NCBI GenBank assembly: GCA_022316685.1
Contig: JAKJHU010000036.1
Span: 4,723,036 to 4,787,035 of the forward strand
DNA from: Progne subis subis
Lineage: Eukaryota > Chordata > Aves > Passeriformes > Hirundinidae
Direction: 5' to 3'
DNA: 64,000 nucleotides
Under the pieces are notes generated by a model. It had not been told where the DNA came from. It did no database searches and saw only the letters and a list, made by a program, of their open reading frames with translations. The first letter of the stretch is position 1, and every line of letters starts with the position of its first letter. A program made the position numbers and the translations under genes. Positions 38,001-52,480 of the stretch are shown here, one piece after another.

Positions 38001-41000
38001 GGATGCTGCTCCACACTCTGCTTTGCAAATGTCCGTAAAATTCTGTGTCAATGGTTTTACACAAAAAACATGCATAATAGGGCAGAGCATCCAGCAGATT
38101 GTATCTGAATTGTGAATAAAATGTTTTCTCTGACTTTATATTTGTTTTATGCATAAACACTGGTACGCTATGTATTAGTCCTTCATAACTCAGGATAGGT
38201 TGTGGATGGTCAGCAAAAATCATGCGCACACATGACTAAACCTTGCATTGTAATGCCTTGAAACAAAGCTTCAATATACATTCTTGCTGTTGTACAAGAT
38301 AAAAGGAAGAACTGGGGAAAGAGTTGGCTCTCCAAATGACAATCAGCTCCTGCCTCTGGCTTTCCCACCCTACAACAGGAGACCATGGTTTTGTCATTGG
38401 TAACTACAGAGGAGTTTTTGTGGGCCATATACAGAAAAACTTAACCTGCAAGTAGTCTGAGGTCTCTCTCTATATATAGTGTGATAGAAAATAAAGAAAG
38501 TGTCCCTTTCAAAAAGATATTAAAGAATTCAGCTCCTCCCAAAGATACTTTGACATTCATAATAATTAAACAGAAAATTTTTAACATGACTGTGAAAAAT
38601 TCAAGAGCATCAGAAACTGAATATATGCATTTATATTTATGTAGTTGGTTCAGTTCAGGATTTTTTGCAAATTAAGGATTTAAAATGAAGCTAAATTGAA
38701 ATTCTAGTCATGTATCTGTAATTTAATTCAAAATTATTTCAGCAGTTTCACTTTGGAAAGTTTAGGGTTTGGATCTAGAGTACACAGCAATTTAAAGTCA
38801 TTGGAGTGCTTCACAAATTGGAATTCCTAATTTGGAAGAATGAAGGTCTCCTGAGAATATGAAGCACACCAATAATTTTAAATTATTTTCTCATTTGCAA
38901 GCCTAGAATCCCTACCATTTAAAAGAAAGACATGTATTATAAAAAGTGAACTGCTGCAATAATTTCAAATCAGTGAATATGGTGTAGAGCCATCCTGAGG
39001 CACTGAAGTGCTCCACTGTTTTTATGGAAGACTTTCAATCTTAGAAAATAAGCAAGTCTAAGAGTTTCTTCTTGGCAAGACCAAAGACATGGTGAAGCTG
39101 TTTGAGATAAGAAACATCCATAATACAAAGGAGTGAATAAACGTTTCAGATGGACAGAAAAAGAACATGAATAGAGCTGATAGCTTAGTTTTCCTTATTC
39201 ATGCTCATTTAGCATCATTTTTATTATATATAAAATCAGTACATCAGCCTACATTTTTAACATCCACTAGATGTTTTTCTCTCTGTGTTAAACTGTCACT
39301 ATTTCCCTAGTTTGGAAACCACACATATTTGACCTCATAATCTCTAACCTCTTCTTATGTAAACCCAATGATCATCCTCCCTGTCCCCTGACTAGCTTGT
39401 GCAACATAGATTCCTTGATGATTTTTAAACTCCAATTTCAGTCCTCACTCTGCTCAGAACATTTCTTTTACAGGTTCTTTATGCTCTATCAGGTGATTCT
39501 GAGGGATTTTTTCCCCCTTCCACTGTGTGTAACCTCAATATTATTGATACTTCTTGAAGATATCAAAAGAAGGTCAATATCTGCAGTTTTTCATCTTTTT
39601 GAGCCTCAGTTAACTGTTCTTTAGGCAGCTTCTTTGGAGTTCCTGTTTTCTTTGCCCCATCAATTATGAAAATTTTGAAAACTCTCCTTTTTCTGCCATA
39701 TCTGCCTATGAGTAGCTCTGAATATCTCATTCGTTCAGGTCACACTGACTTTGCAACTTTTTCAACTAAGTTTCTTTTCCCTCTACTGATTGTGAGAGAA
39801 ATATTTGAAAAAAAGGAACAGGTACAAAGCAGGTAAAGCAGGCCAGAGAACAAAATTGACCTGAAGAAAATGATCACTGAGTGGAGTTAGTTTGTAACTA
39901 ATTAAATACATTTCTGTTGAAATGAATGAACACATCACCAAAGTCGCTAAAAATGAGGGAAAACCAGAGAGGTGTACAACTGTGTATCTGAAAATAATTA
40001 GGCAAGTGAGGTCAGCATTATGTCAGAGGTGATGAAGCTTTGGTACAGAAAAGAGAAGTCATTTTCCCAGTGTCATTCAATATTACTGGGAATCTAAAAT
40101 GTGTTCCCAGCCAACTGACCTCTTCGCTTGGCAACTCTGCTATCAAAGAAATCTATCCATATCACCTGCAAAAATACAAGCTTCAGAGGAAGCAGAGACA
40201 GGAATAACACACCGTGAACAAGTATTCACTGCATTCAATAGTGAATCCTTGAGATACTCAAGAAACCAAAGAGAAAGACCAAAACTGGAATGATAATGCT
40301 GGCTTCAGTTTCTATGTTGCTGGAGAAAACACATTCAGAAAAGCACTGGAGTATATTAATAAAGAACATGATAGGCACAATGAACAATAAACTCTTCACT
40401 TTTGAGAAACTTTACAGTTCACTAACAAAAGCTACATTAAAAAAAACCCCCAAAACATTAGATTTCCCTTACATGTATGTTGTATTTTCAAAATGGCAAA
40501 GATTAGGCCAAAGTTTGTAACTGTATCCTATTTTTCTTCTTTTTCCTAATTCCAGTTTATAATTGAAATTTTCTAATTCCAGTTTCTACTAACGATGGCT
40601 AACTCTGAACTTGTTTTTCTCTCCTCTGCTATTCATTTGATTAACACATCTTTTCCAGGCCTGTCCTTCCACATCTCTCATCTCTAAGTAGGTGCTGAAG
40701 CCTTCACTTCTACCCCACCAATCTGTAAATGTTCCTTCATTTACTTTGAGTCACTTTCATTTCAAAGTTGTGTCTCTTGTCTATGATGCTTTTGTACAAA
40801 CTACACAAAGAATAGAAGTACATACTTGGATCATCTCTTGAATATATTACCAAAGAAACTCTTGGTGCTTGAACAACAGCAGTATAAGAGAGAAAAAAAA
40901 AAACCTACTATCAGTGGTTCAATGTCTCAAAGTAATTCAATTGATACAATTTTAACTTTGCTTACAGCATGTTAATTTAGGTGTCTAGCAAGCAGAATCT

Positions 41001-44000
41001 ATTTTTCCACAGAAGTTCACACTTTGTTTGAATATTTTCTTTTCCTGAATACTTCCCAGTTAACTACAGAATAAGACACTTCTCCCACAGAGACAGGTTC
41101 TCAGCCTTGCCTCTAGCACACATTAGGGTGTATCTTGTCAGCATTATGTTTGTTGTTTTCCATGCTGTGCCTGGAGTCAGTCCAGCCCATTGTCTTTCTC
41201 TGAGTCTGCTTGCAGGCTCACCCACTCGCTCTGTTCCTTTTGTCCTGTCTGTCTGCCACTGTGAGTTGTGCTTTTATTTCTCTGACCTAAATATTGATGA
41301 CTCACTCTTTCCCCTGAGTTATTTCTCCGTAGCTCCCATACAAAAACACCCTTACTTTTTTTATAGTGCATATTATTTCTGCGTGTGTAAGATGGTTAAG
41401 ATATTTCTAAGAAGCACAACATAAATTACAAGTCCTGTATTAATACAATAGAATAATAATACTACAATAGAAGTAGTCAAAAATGTAGGTACAGTTTTGT
41501 CAAAGTTACAGTATAATTTCAATTAATTTTAAAAGTACAGGTAGCTTGACTACAAAGACAAAACATAGGCCTGACCTCTCTGAAGTCAGTGATAAGTATC
41601 ATCTGTATACCAGAATCAGATCTTTGACCACCAGATTAGCTCTACAAGGAATTACGTAGTCAGACCTTCACAAACTCCATTTCTGTTGGCTTTTGAGTGA
41701 CCTGAAACTGGTACTTCACTGTGTTGGGGATGCTGATTCTTTTGTGCTTCTACCCATTTATCTATTATTTCCAGGTGACCCAAACACAATTATGAAGCAA
41801 TAAACTCAGAATAATTTAACTGTCCTCATTTTTAGTGCAGATATTCAAGATATTTTTAGTGCAGAATTTCAAGAATTCTTTTGACTTAAACTTCTGAAGT
41901 GCAAACACAAATTCTGCCTATCTCAAAGCTGTAAATTGAACTTACAAATATATTGTAACACAAGGCAACTGAAGACCTGAACAAGATTCAACAGCAGTCA
42001 GCAGTAACTTTTCCATTGTGTCTGTAAATACCCATTTACACATGTTGGTGTAATGAAAACACCTGCTGAAGTACGAACATGTCAGTAGTCATGAAAATGA
42101 GAGTTTATTTTTTAAAAGACATTATTTTGGTTATATATATATATATATATAACTTTATTTTTATTACGACTCCAGTTAGCTTTTGTTTAAAGGTGACTCA
42201 ACTTCATTTTAAGTATCCAATTTAGCTAGAGAAGTACACAAGAGATCCTATTGAGCCACAGCCTAATCAAGGAGAATTCTATTTACATAAGTCCTTCTTC
42301 ATTTGTATTTTGCCACCATTTTGCTATATAAGTGAATAATCTTCTCATAATTAAAATAATAATAATAAAAAAACCCCTACAAGACTTCCTTGTTGACTGA
42401 GGAAAAGTGTTATTCTTCTAGAAAGAAGTGCCAGAGAAGTAGGTAATGAATCTCTTTGATCTATCTTTGGAGCACTCCAGATAACTGCAAGCAGGTTGTA
42501 TCAGACGTCAGACAGATCAATAGCTTAGAGGTGATGGAGTCATTGGACAAGCTCAGCACTAGCAGAAGGAAAGAAATGATCACAGGAAATGTTTATGGGG
42601 AAATAGAAGTGATTTCAAAGTAGCATAATAATGGAAAATTAAAACCATTGTTAAGGATAGATTCTGTAGAACTACAATGTACACTCTCTCCAATGTAAAC
42701 TAGGTTCCCACTAAAGATGCACACGATTTATATAAACAGGGTTGTAAGTGAGGAACAGAAACAGGTGTTCAGATTAAAAATATAGTAAATGGAGAGCATT
42801 AAGAAAAAAATTAAAAGTTCACATGCTGTTTACAACCTTTTTATTATTAGTGTTAATCCTTACATCTTTGTATTAACTATATTGAGGCTTCCTGGATCAT
42901 CTCCAGTTAAAGTATACTTTCCTAATAGTGAGCTGACCAAAACTATACCTAATAAAGTAGAAGTCTTAGAACACCAAATGCTATGCAAACACCCAATTAA
43001 CTTGTAGCAGACTTTTCTCATGCGGCCACAACGGTACTATCTGCACAGTTTTGTGAAACAATCAGAGAGATAGATTGTAATTAATGGTGCTTGGAGACAT
43101 GAACTTAAATTAATATGAACTTTTCTTCTTTCTCTTTATATTGTAGTGTCTGTGAAAATATCCTGAAACTATTTGCAAATTCAGGTTGAATTTGCTGGGC
43201 AGATGTGTTTAGAAAAAGTATTACAGAGAAAATTCACAAAAATTGTAGTCAAAGAGATGTAGTTCTCTTTTTTCCTATCCCCTGAGTTAAAGCACTGCCA
43301 TAGGATATAGAAGGTCTTGGATCCCATTCCTCTGTATTTCTGGAGGAAACTGAATGCCTACTTCTCAATAGTCTTACTCTTCTGAAAGAGAATTTTGGAG
43401 CAAAACCTCTTAGTGCCTTGGCTGAAGCAAAATACATCAGCAGTCAATGAAACAGAACAGGCGTGTTTCATCAGCACTTTTAGCTAGAAGTTAGGAGGTA
43501 GGTAATTTCCCATGTTAAAGGAAGGAGGTTTATAGTCTAGTCTGTGAATCTCTAATTATAGGTATGAAACTGGGCTGTACCAATACTGACACTGAGATCA
43601 CTTTCATTAATTCAGTTCGGCAGGATATTTTATAGTTTCAAACACATCTTTTTTGCCCTTTCTATTTACTTCCTTCCCTTTCTCCATCCTCAAGGTATGT
43701 TCATGGTCCCTATTCAATTCACCATTGTGTAACTATGATGTGCAGCTTTTGGGAAGCAGATTGCTGGGTTAGATCATACACAAAGTGTGGTTTTCTTAAA
43801 TCCAAAGGTACTCGTTACTTCCCAGCAGCATGCTTTCCTTCATGGTATTCCATTTGCAGACTTCTTTTCTTTTGCTGTTGTTTTAAACCACGGTGAGACT
43901 CATGAGCCTTTTTCCTCCACTCTAAAGACAGCATGAAACAGAGTGAAACAATATAACAGAATAATCATGGCCTGATATCTTGACATTGCAGTTAAACACT

Positions 44001-46164
44001 TTTAAGTGGAACAGCACTGATACACAATAATTTCGTGATAAATTTATAGAACATTAAAATGCATTTATCAGTAAGCTGTAATTGGGTATCATTTCACCAT
44101 GACTGGCTGCAATTTCATCCACTGAAAAGTTGGCTCTTTCAGCTCTGTGAGTCTGCAGAATTCAGACCCAGTGCAGGAGAATCCAGCTTTCTGACAGTGA
44201 TGTACACTCTATAGAGGACACAAAGGGTTCCTTCGTATAAAAGGAAAAAGAGCAAGCTATTTTAGTTTTTGTCAACAGGTAATTCACACAGTGTAAAGGT
44301 ATCCATATCTAAAGTTGCAAACTTGTACTGATAAATTCATACCAATGGTATTTTGGCCTTCCATGATCTGGTGCTTTGTAACAGGAAGACAGCTTTTTAT
44401 GAGCATAACTTGTCTAATTATAGACAATGCTACTTCACTTTAGCCAAATTTTCTTGCATTCAGACTTCTTTCTTCTTTGCTTAGAATACGTTTACTGTAG
44501 TTTTCTTACCTTTGAGATGACACTTAATTTACTAGTTATAACCACACTGTGACCCAAATGAAACATTTGATCTCTCTGATGCCCCTATGCAGGGCTATGT
44601 AAGAATCAGTTAACAGAAATTATGAATCAAACAATTTTCTACTCCTATGCAGCTGGAAGATCTTTGTCATCTCCTTCCACAGGAGCTACTGATTACTAAC
44701 TGAGTTAGAAACATGCATGGGGTTTGAGGGAGAACACAACAATTCAAGTGTTGTAAAGCAGCATTCTGTCTGCTCCTTGTACTTTGAGCACCAAGGAAAT
44801 GCTTTTTGCTGAAATACACTATAAATAGCTCAGCAGCAACAAATGATTATATTTGTTAACCTCTCATTTTGTTTAATAATCTAGTTATCAAAAAAGATTT
44901 ACATAAATCTTGGATCCATTTCTAAATTGATACTTTAACAATTTTTTACTATGAGATGTATCCTTAAGATTAACAGGATTCGTCATGAGTTGTCTTGATT
45001 TAAGGTTAGCCTTCCATAACTTTGGGACAATTTAAACCAGCATCAGCCAAGTTTAACATGATTTCAAAGGAATTCAACATATTCTCTGGCAGAAAAACAT
45101 TTACAGTTCAGGCAACTCCAGTGATGTGTGCATTTAGTGTAACTATGCTGACGAATTTAATAGTAGAATGTCTTACTTGCCCAAGTGATTATACCCTAGA
45201 GTTCCTTTCTCCCTATAATAATTACACTCATAGGCAGAGAAGCTTGTTAGGCATTTCTTAGACTACTTCACACCATGCTCTCCATTGTGGAGGTAAATCC
45301 AAGATGTGTCACTTCCTGAAACACACAGGACTGGACACCAGGTGTACAGTTGCTATTACATGTTTTGAGGAGACAAAATTCAGAGCAATCTCTTCTTGAA
45401 GTCATTTGACACCTTTAAAAAACAGGGTGGCTTCCACACATCCCTGAGCATAAGGCAAACAGCTTTGCCTGGATGTGACATGTAGAAATAAGTGTACTTC
45501 AGTACTGCAGTGGTCTGGAGCCAAAAGCAGTATCTACACTCAAAAAGCTGAAGTTGCTCTTCAGCATTTTAAAAATGCAAATGGTTGCTACTCAAGGCAC
45601 ATGAGATTCACTCCACCTGCTTTGCACATATCTGACTGTACAATGCAGCTGGGCTTACAGATGTTCTCTATTGCTGAGACAATGCAGCACAGCCAGAGCA
45701 TACTAGTGAACTGAACTCTGAAGCTACAGTTAGGATAAATAGCTCATTTAGGTTAAGAAAGTACCTTTTATGCTTGATAGTTATTCTCTTTTTGGAAGAA
45801 TGGACAATAATGGGGCACAAACCTTGCCTCACTCATTTTTTTAAGTCTGCAAAAACTATGGAGGACCTGTAGCAATAAAACCTGCTCCACTATCACCAAG
45901 AATGTAATGGGCACTTGCTACATGGGCTGTACAGACAGGGCTAAGTGGTTAAAACACTGCAGATTAGCTTCCCACCCTCCAAATTAAAACTACCATTGCT
46001 CACAACAATTAAATGATCAAAGAATTAGCTTTTTAAAAACGCTTTCATGTCATTAGGATCAAGTAAGAGTCACTATTACCATAATGGGAAACCCACACTA
46101 CAGTCTGTTTATTTGTTTGTTATTAAGACAAAGTAAGAATGTGACTCTACACAGTAGAGCAGAA
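35062..46164. other. Intronic sequence, nothing recognised
   Basis: Eleven kilobases with no exon, transposon or RNA gene that I can support. Small items are a TA dinucleotide run at about 42131-42151, a local duplication of TTTTTAGTGCAGA near 41830-41866, and a duplication of CTAATTCCAGTTT near 40545-40585. Confidence 0.55.
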
Positions 46165-46620
46165 AAAGATCTAATTTAGCCCAGCATCCTTTCTGATGTG
46201 GAAGATAGCAGAGAAGGAAGTGATATATCTCTGGATATTCTTTGAGGTTTCAGGGACTTGACTTCCTGACCTGGAGTTTCCTTTCAAATCCACTGTACTT
46301 AAGAGCATTTATAGACCTGACATCAGTGAACGTGCCTAGGAGATTTTGGAATTCATTTCAATTCTTGGCTTCTAGAACATCTAGCACATTCAGCTCCACA
46401 ATTTAATTACATACTAAGTGAAGAAGTGCTTTGTTTATTTTAAACCTCTTACCTGATAATTTCATTAAGTGCCTACTCATTTTCCATTATTATGTTTTCT
46501 GCCTTTGTGGTATTTCTAGTTATTCACAGTGCTCCAGAGCCACTGCCACCATCTCATTTGGTTAATTGACAACATAACCTTAATGTCATATTCTTTCTAT
46601 TCAGGCATTAAAGTTCATTT
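46165..46620 (-). mobile_element. Ancient CR1/L3-like LINE fragment, antisense on plus strand
   Basis: On the plus strand the order of motifs is that of an old amniote CR1 read backwards: GATCTAATTTAGCCCAGCAT and CTTTCTGATG, then a central eroded part, then AAGTGCTTTGTTTATTTTAA, then ACCTGATAATTTCATTAAGTG. The element therefore lies on the minus strand. It is strongly diverged, non-coding and of approximate extent. Confidence 0.65.
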
Positions 46621-48111
46621 CATAGAGACCCTATGCTACATTTTGACACAAACTTAACCCACCCTACGTTATACTCTAAGGTAATAGTGAGCCCTATTAT
46701 TGCATTACCATTATCATTCACTCAAAATAATTTTTACGTATTTATTATAAAGAAAGTTGCAATTCAATTCTTGCATCTTACTGCTTAGGCTCCCAACATA
46801 TAAAAACAATTACTGATACCACTGGTGTTTTGTTTTATAATTGAAGATTTTTCATTGGAATTGTTATTTTTGGGTAGTTCTTTGCTGCTATTCTTTTTTT
46901 TTTTCCTAGGACAGCTTTACCTTCACTTTTCAGATATGTATCATTATTAAATACATGCTGTTCTATATCTAACAAATTTTCATACATTTTAAACTTCCCT
47001 ATAACGTTTGAATTTGCAGTGCAAGTAGCCTAACCTATTCAGATTTAGGGAAAAGTTCATGTATTTTAGTTGGTTATAGTCTAAATGTCTTCTCAGTTTC
47101 TGTATCTTCATACAACAAGTGTGGATGATTCTCTATATATGATATGGTTTCCTATGTCTTGTAAAGGAAACTGGGAACATTTCAAGTATTTTTACAGAGG
47201 GAATCTCACTTTTTTACATTTGGGTACTTTACATTTGGGTCTTTTAGTCTTTTTTATTTCCAGCTTCCTACACATCACAGTCACTAGAGTGAAGATGATG
47301 TCTAAATGCTTTGCATGCTCCAGCACATTTTCATTTAGCACAGAAGTCAGTCATTAGTAAAAAATAAAATTTGTGTGTATGCATTACACCGACTGCTATT
47401 TACCTAAAAAATGTTCCACTCTTCTTATCAGTGAAAGCAACAAATCCATTCTCAAGGTGTTTATTTGTTCTCCATCTCTTTCAAAATATTTTCAGAACAG
47501 CGGTCAAAAGCAAATGGGATATTAAAACATCCTCAAACAATTTTGGGGGAAAGGCATTAAATTTATGTCCAACAAGACCAAAAATTCTTTATGACAATTT
47601 TTTGTTTGTTTGTTTGTTTTTTGTTTTGTTTTTTGTAAACTATCTCTTGAAGCAGGGAGATAAATGATTCTGTGATTTTCTAATACTGATATGCATTTAA
47701 AATAAACTAATTGCCTTTCTTTTTTTTTTTTTTTTTTTCCTCTCTGTATGTAAAGATTTTACTTTTTCATAATCAACAACTCTATTTCTTTTAATCATCT
47801 TGAGATTCTCAAAAAGTCCAGTGCTCTGTTTGGAGGCTTCATTATTACACATTACATTATTACACATTACATTATAACACATTATTTGATAGCTCGAAGC
47901 ATTAAGCATGTAGAATAAGCAAGAGAAGTAATTTTCCCAAATTTTACAACATCCTCCTAGGAGAACACTCCTAAGAATGTTGTAAGAAGAGGCAATATAT
48001 GCACCCAATTTATGCTGAGTTTGTTAATAAAATGACTGATTCAGGTCCAGTGGATTCTGACTGAGTTACAACCACAAAGGCTCTAAGTAAACTGCAGTGA
48101 TGGTTTCCCAT
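46621..48111. other. Intronic sequence with small repeats
   Basis: It contains a GTTT/T-rich tract near 47600-47636, a T run near 47720-47738, and three copies of a 15-bp unit (ATTATTACACATTAC, third copy altered) at 47841-47885. No gene was recognised. Confidence 0.6.
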
Positions 48112-48802
48112 GCAACTTGTGGTGGTGCAAAAGTTATTTTATTAGGTTTTTAAGTGTTTTATATAATTAATTTACATTTTTTTATAGGAAGTTTTGAAAA
48201 ATTGTTTGTTCCCTGTACCCCCGTTCTTCCCAATGGTTCTTACCCCTTATGTTTGTTATATACTGCTGTGAATCCTCTCTCTCTACCCTTGGGCTCCCTG
48301 TCTGTCACTTTGGAACCCTTCCCTGGATTCTGGAATGATCCAGGGAGGGTGTCAAGTGATAAGCTGGTGTCCGGGAAATCCCCTTTCCCCCATCGCGGAG
48401 TGGTTCTCCTGTTGAATGTTTACACCCCTAGTTCCACCCTGAGTTACCCTGGTTGGTTAATCTGTTGTTACCACCACTTGTTCCTTCCCCGTTTAAAAAT
48501 TACTGCCTGACCATTGTACGGGGTCTCTCCTGAGCAGCAGTGGTCAGGTGTGGAGCTCCCGTTTGGTTTCCCTCTAAAAAAAACCCTGTTAATCCTACTC
48601 AGAGAGTCGCCTTTCTATCCGTCACCGTGGTCGTGACTACCAACAAGTCCATCACAGGGTGTGGGGAACCAAGATCCCACAGGGAGGAGAGAGCTTGTCG
48701 AACTAGTGAATCCAACCCAAAAGCTCATGTGCTGCGGTGTGGGACTGAGCTAGCCCATGGGCCTGCGCTTCCACGCACGCAGCGGACACCGCAACAGCAA
48801 CT
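48112..48802 (+). mobile_element. Second solo LTR with 6-bp target duplication
   Basis: The LTR itself is 48118-48796 (679 bp). It starts TGTGGTGG, ends CCGCAACA and is flanked by the perfect duplication GCAACT (48112-48117 and 48797-48802). A TATA-like TTTAAAAAT lies at 48492-48500. An A-rich CTCTAAAAAAAACCC at about 48572-48586 stands where the poly(A) signal should be, but no AATAAA remains. The 3' third keeps many CpGs. Length and layout are close to those of the LTR at 29.5 kb, yet the sequences are not simple copies of each other. No viral coding sequence remains. It is in plus orientation, antisense to ADGRB3. Confidence 0.82.
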
Positions 48803-51800
48803 CAAGCACTTATAGCTAGAAAGAGGGCTGCTAGGCACAGTGTGACTGACTTGGAGGAAGAAGGTGCATATTAGGAAGAAATTAATATTCTTAGGGCTTC
48901 TTCACTACGAGCAGATATTCAGATATTTGCTTTCTTTTCTCCTTGTATTTTTGGTTTCAATTTCTCAGTTTCAATAATTTTTACCAATGGGCTTCCTTTA
49001 ATCATATAAATGTGTCAAAGAATATATTTACCTTTGAAAAGATAATTGGGCTTTCTTAGCTGAAAATTAAAATCCGAGTATTTTTTTTAATTTAAAATTT
49101 ACATGGAATGATATCTGTTTACTATCCTAATGCCACATTGTCTTGTGAAAAGATGGCAATAATCTCTTGCATTCATACATTAAATGATTCCTAGATATTG
49201 CCACTTGCAACTATAGTACAATAATTACAAGGGTAACAAAAAAGATGAATATGAACGCTAATTTTAAATAAAAACCCAAAATAATGTATATTCTTGAATT
49301 ACTCCTTTTGACTAATGTGTATTTAGCAGTTTAAATAATGCTAATATAATCAAATTTTAGAGATGTATGATGGACAAGAATGAGATGGTATATGTGGCCA
49401 TTTCCTCTCTCATTTTTGCAATTCACAACCTGTATTTTAAGAATCCAAATGTCCACTAGATAGTGCATGTGATTCAAAAATATCGGCGAAGAGTCAAGTC
49501 CTGTGAAGCACCAGATCATAAATGATACTTAGGAGTGTCAGATGAGAAAACATGGTTGTTTTCAGAGATCATGAAAGTTGTTTTCCTTTTAGATAATACC
49601 ATTAAACTGACTGAATAAGATGGATAGAAACATCTCTACACTCACAGGCCAGTAATGTCTCAATTTTTCTTTTGCCTTTAGTGTTTTATTTTCCTTAATA
49701 ATGTGACAGCTTACTGTTCTTTATGATGTGGATTTTATAAAGCACTTTTATCAGGTTTGTTTTTTTTTTTTTTTTAATATATGAAGCAGATACATTTATG
49801 GAACCTAGTGACAGCATAATATCAGTTACCACATCTTATGCAAAGTTAAGAAAGCTCTCCAAGAAATGCTATCATTTAGTGTGTCAGGCAGAGCAAACAA
49901 GCAGTATTTACTTGGTGACCCTGGCTGCAGTGTGTTAGGCTGAAGTACGGAAGGCAAAGTTTTGTGGTGATGATATTTTTCAGTAAATATGCCATTATTA
50001 TTAAAGGCCACAAGGTTTGTGTTAACCTGACAGTTTGAGGGCTCAGGACAGGTCCCCTTATTCTGACTTGTTTCAGTTGTGAAAGCAGTTTTATAGCAGC
50101 CTAAATGTGTGTTCACTTAGTTTACAGTAAATGCAAGTAGTTATTTTGTGTGTGAACTGAGCTTTCTGATTGCAGAATAAAATGCACTTCGGGAGAGTGG
50201 AATCACAGGATAATACCAGAGTTCCCAAGAAACACAAACTGCAGTTAATACAACCACAAAACACAATCACAACAAATCACAGTTAAGTAGTGGTCACTAC
50301 ATGCTTGTGGCTTTGTAATCAAATAAAGCCAGCAGTGGAGGTAACAGAGGACTGACTGATTGGGAACCAAAGAAAAGAAAAGGGCATGGGAGCAGACTGT
50401 GTTGAAACACATATAAAAATAAACCCAAGCATACTCAACACCAAGGAAGCAGCAGCTTCCACCTTGAACATTGCGCTTTTCCTGTTGATGCCGTAGAATG
50501 CTGATCTCTCACTGTAACCCTTCCCCCTGTCCTGCTTGAGGAATATAGACAGCATCAGTGGAGGACACAGGAATACTGTACAGGGAGTCCAATACCAGAG
50601 AAAAGGTGCAGACATTATGAATTTTCTTTCTAACAATTTCATCTCATTAAGTTTTTCTGCATTAATTTGGTTTGTGATTGTTGGCAACATTATAGCTGAA
50701 CAAATGACAGATTTTTGTCTTTTGATAAGTCTGTTAAAATTTCAATTAAATTAGTCCCTTAGCTTTACCTGTGTTTGTTCCCTTTTGCCTGCAGCAAGAT
50801 TTGAGTGTTACAATAGATACCAAATGGGAACAGAAGAAGGTTCAAAAGTTTCTCTTGGTATTATCCACAGAGTAAATTTCAGATTATTAGTAGTACTTGC
50901 AGGGGAGTGTGATGTTCTAAGTAGCTGGCTGAAGGTAATGCATACTTCTGAGTCAGTCACACAGTATAATTTTGTAGAAAATGCAGATGAGAGTAGGCTC
51001 ATCATTTGGATGCATGGACCTTGATTAATTTTTATTTTTTTGCAGCTATGCTATGTTTCTTTCTGAGAATGGGGCAGAACAGGTGGCAGAAATGTAACTG
51101 CTTTCTTTGTCTTAGCCATCAAAGTGGCAAGAGAGTCTCTGAAGAGAAGGAGGATCACTTATTGTCCAGCAGCATTTGGGCATACACAGCTGTATCTTCT
51201 AAAGGTGAGAAAGACAGTGTGAAAGCTCAGACAACAGGCTGCCTGGAACAAGATCTAAGGAATCTTGAAAAGACAAGAGCAGACACACAGACTCGGAGGT
51301 GACATTTTAGAAAGAAATTTTCTAGGGACCTAGCATGGACTACAGTTTGCTGTAATGGAGCACTTGCCTCTTTAAATTTTTATTTATTTTTAATTTCTTG
51401 CATTAGTTAATACCACACATTATTCCTCTTTTACTTTATGCCCCTTGCTGATGGGGGATATTTAAATATATTTAAGCACAATATTTGTACTTGATTCATA
51501 GCTGCATCTGTCTTTTTGAGATCCCATGTTTTCTAAGAGCAATAAAACAGTCCCTACAATAATAAAACGTCCCAGGCAACACCTATTCAACAGATGCTTT
51601 CATCACTGGAAAATATATAAAATGTGGTAAGTTTGTCCTAAATATGTTCTATCAACTTTTAGTTTGAAGATTCTTCAGTGAACCAGCTGAATTCTGATAT
51701 ATTTTAGTTACTGCTTGCACATTATTTGTCTTAGCTTCTTTATTTACCCTTTCCTGTGCTTGCATCTCATTTAACAGTATGTCTTCCAGGCTAGTTGAAT

Positions 51801-51949
51801 CACCTGAACTGAAGCTTGTTTTCATGCACATTTGGAGAAACTATTGCTATTGTCTTGTAAAATCACCATTATAGCTACCAGTCAACATTTTCTGAATTTG
51901 ATTTCTTTTTTATAAATACCAGTATCTTCCAACATATCAGTGTTTCAAA
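48803..51949. other. Intronic sequence, nothing recognised
   Basis: AT-rich sequence with a T run near 49759-49775. Several ORFs of about 60-120 codons have no recognisable domain and unremarkable composition. Confidence 0.55.
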
Positions 51950-52480
51950 ATCTTATCTCAAGGGGAACAGGCTTTCATATGTATAAGATGAATAGAATTT
52001 TTCAGTTTTACCTCATCTGCAATTTCTCAAGTTCCTCGTAATCTTTTTTCTTTAATTATCTGCACACTCCTTCAAATTTAATATCATCTTCAGATTTCAT
52101 TAGTGTGCTCTTTTCTTTTTCTTTCAGACTACTAATGTAGACATTAAACAAATATAACTCTTGCCAATTCTTACTATCAAATGCCAACTTTTAGATTCCT
52201 TTTCCTAATATGCTTCTATTTAATATTTCTTGTTTATGTTCATTTAGGCAGTTTACAACTCACATGGTTATGACCTTATTGAAGGCAGTACTGAATAAAA
52301 TTTTAAAAATTAAAATTCTGAAGATGCCATATCACATGCCTCACTAGAATCCAAATGTATATGATCTACTTCATTACCATTACACATTAATTTTGTAATT
52401 GCATCAAAATAAGAAATGATGTTTGACTGATGAATTCTAATTTCTCACTGCTTACTGTTCATAGCTCTCTTGTCCCAGAT
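51950..52480 (-). mobile_element. Ancient CR1/L3-like LINE, reverse-transcriptase region, antisense on plus strand
   Basis: Read on the plus strand, motifs follow the antisense of an old CR1 reverse transcriptase in order: TCATCTGCAATTT, GTAGACATTAAACAAATATA, GGCAGTTTACAACTCACATG, then CACTAGAATCCAAATGTATA with TGATCTACTTCATTACC, then TTGTAATTGCATCAAAATAAG and GTTTGACTGATGAATTCT. The element is on the minus strand and heavily decayed, with no coding capacity. Confidence 0.68.

Noticed and set aside
41107..41424. 105-codon plus-strand ORF with hydrophobic stretches
   Set aside because: Hydrophobicity comes from T-rich sequence. No recognised family and no gene signals were found.
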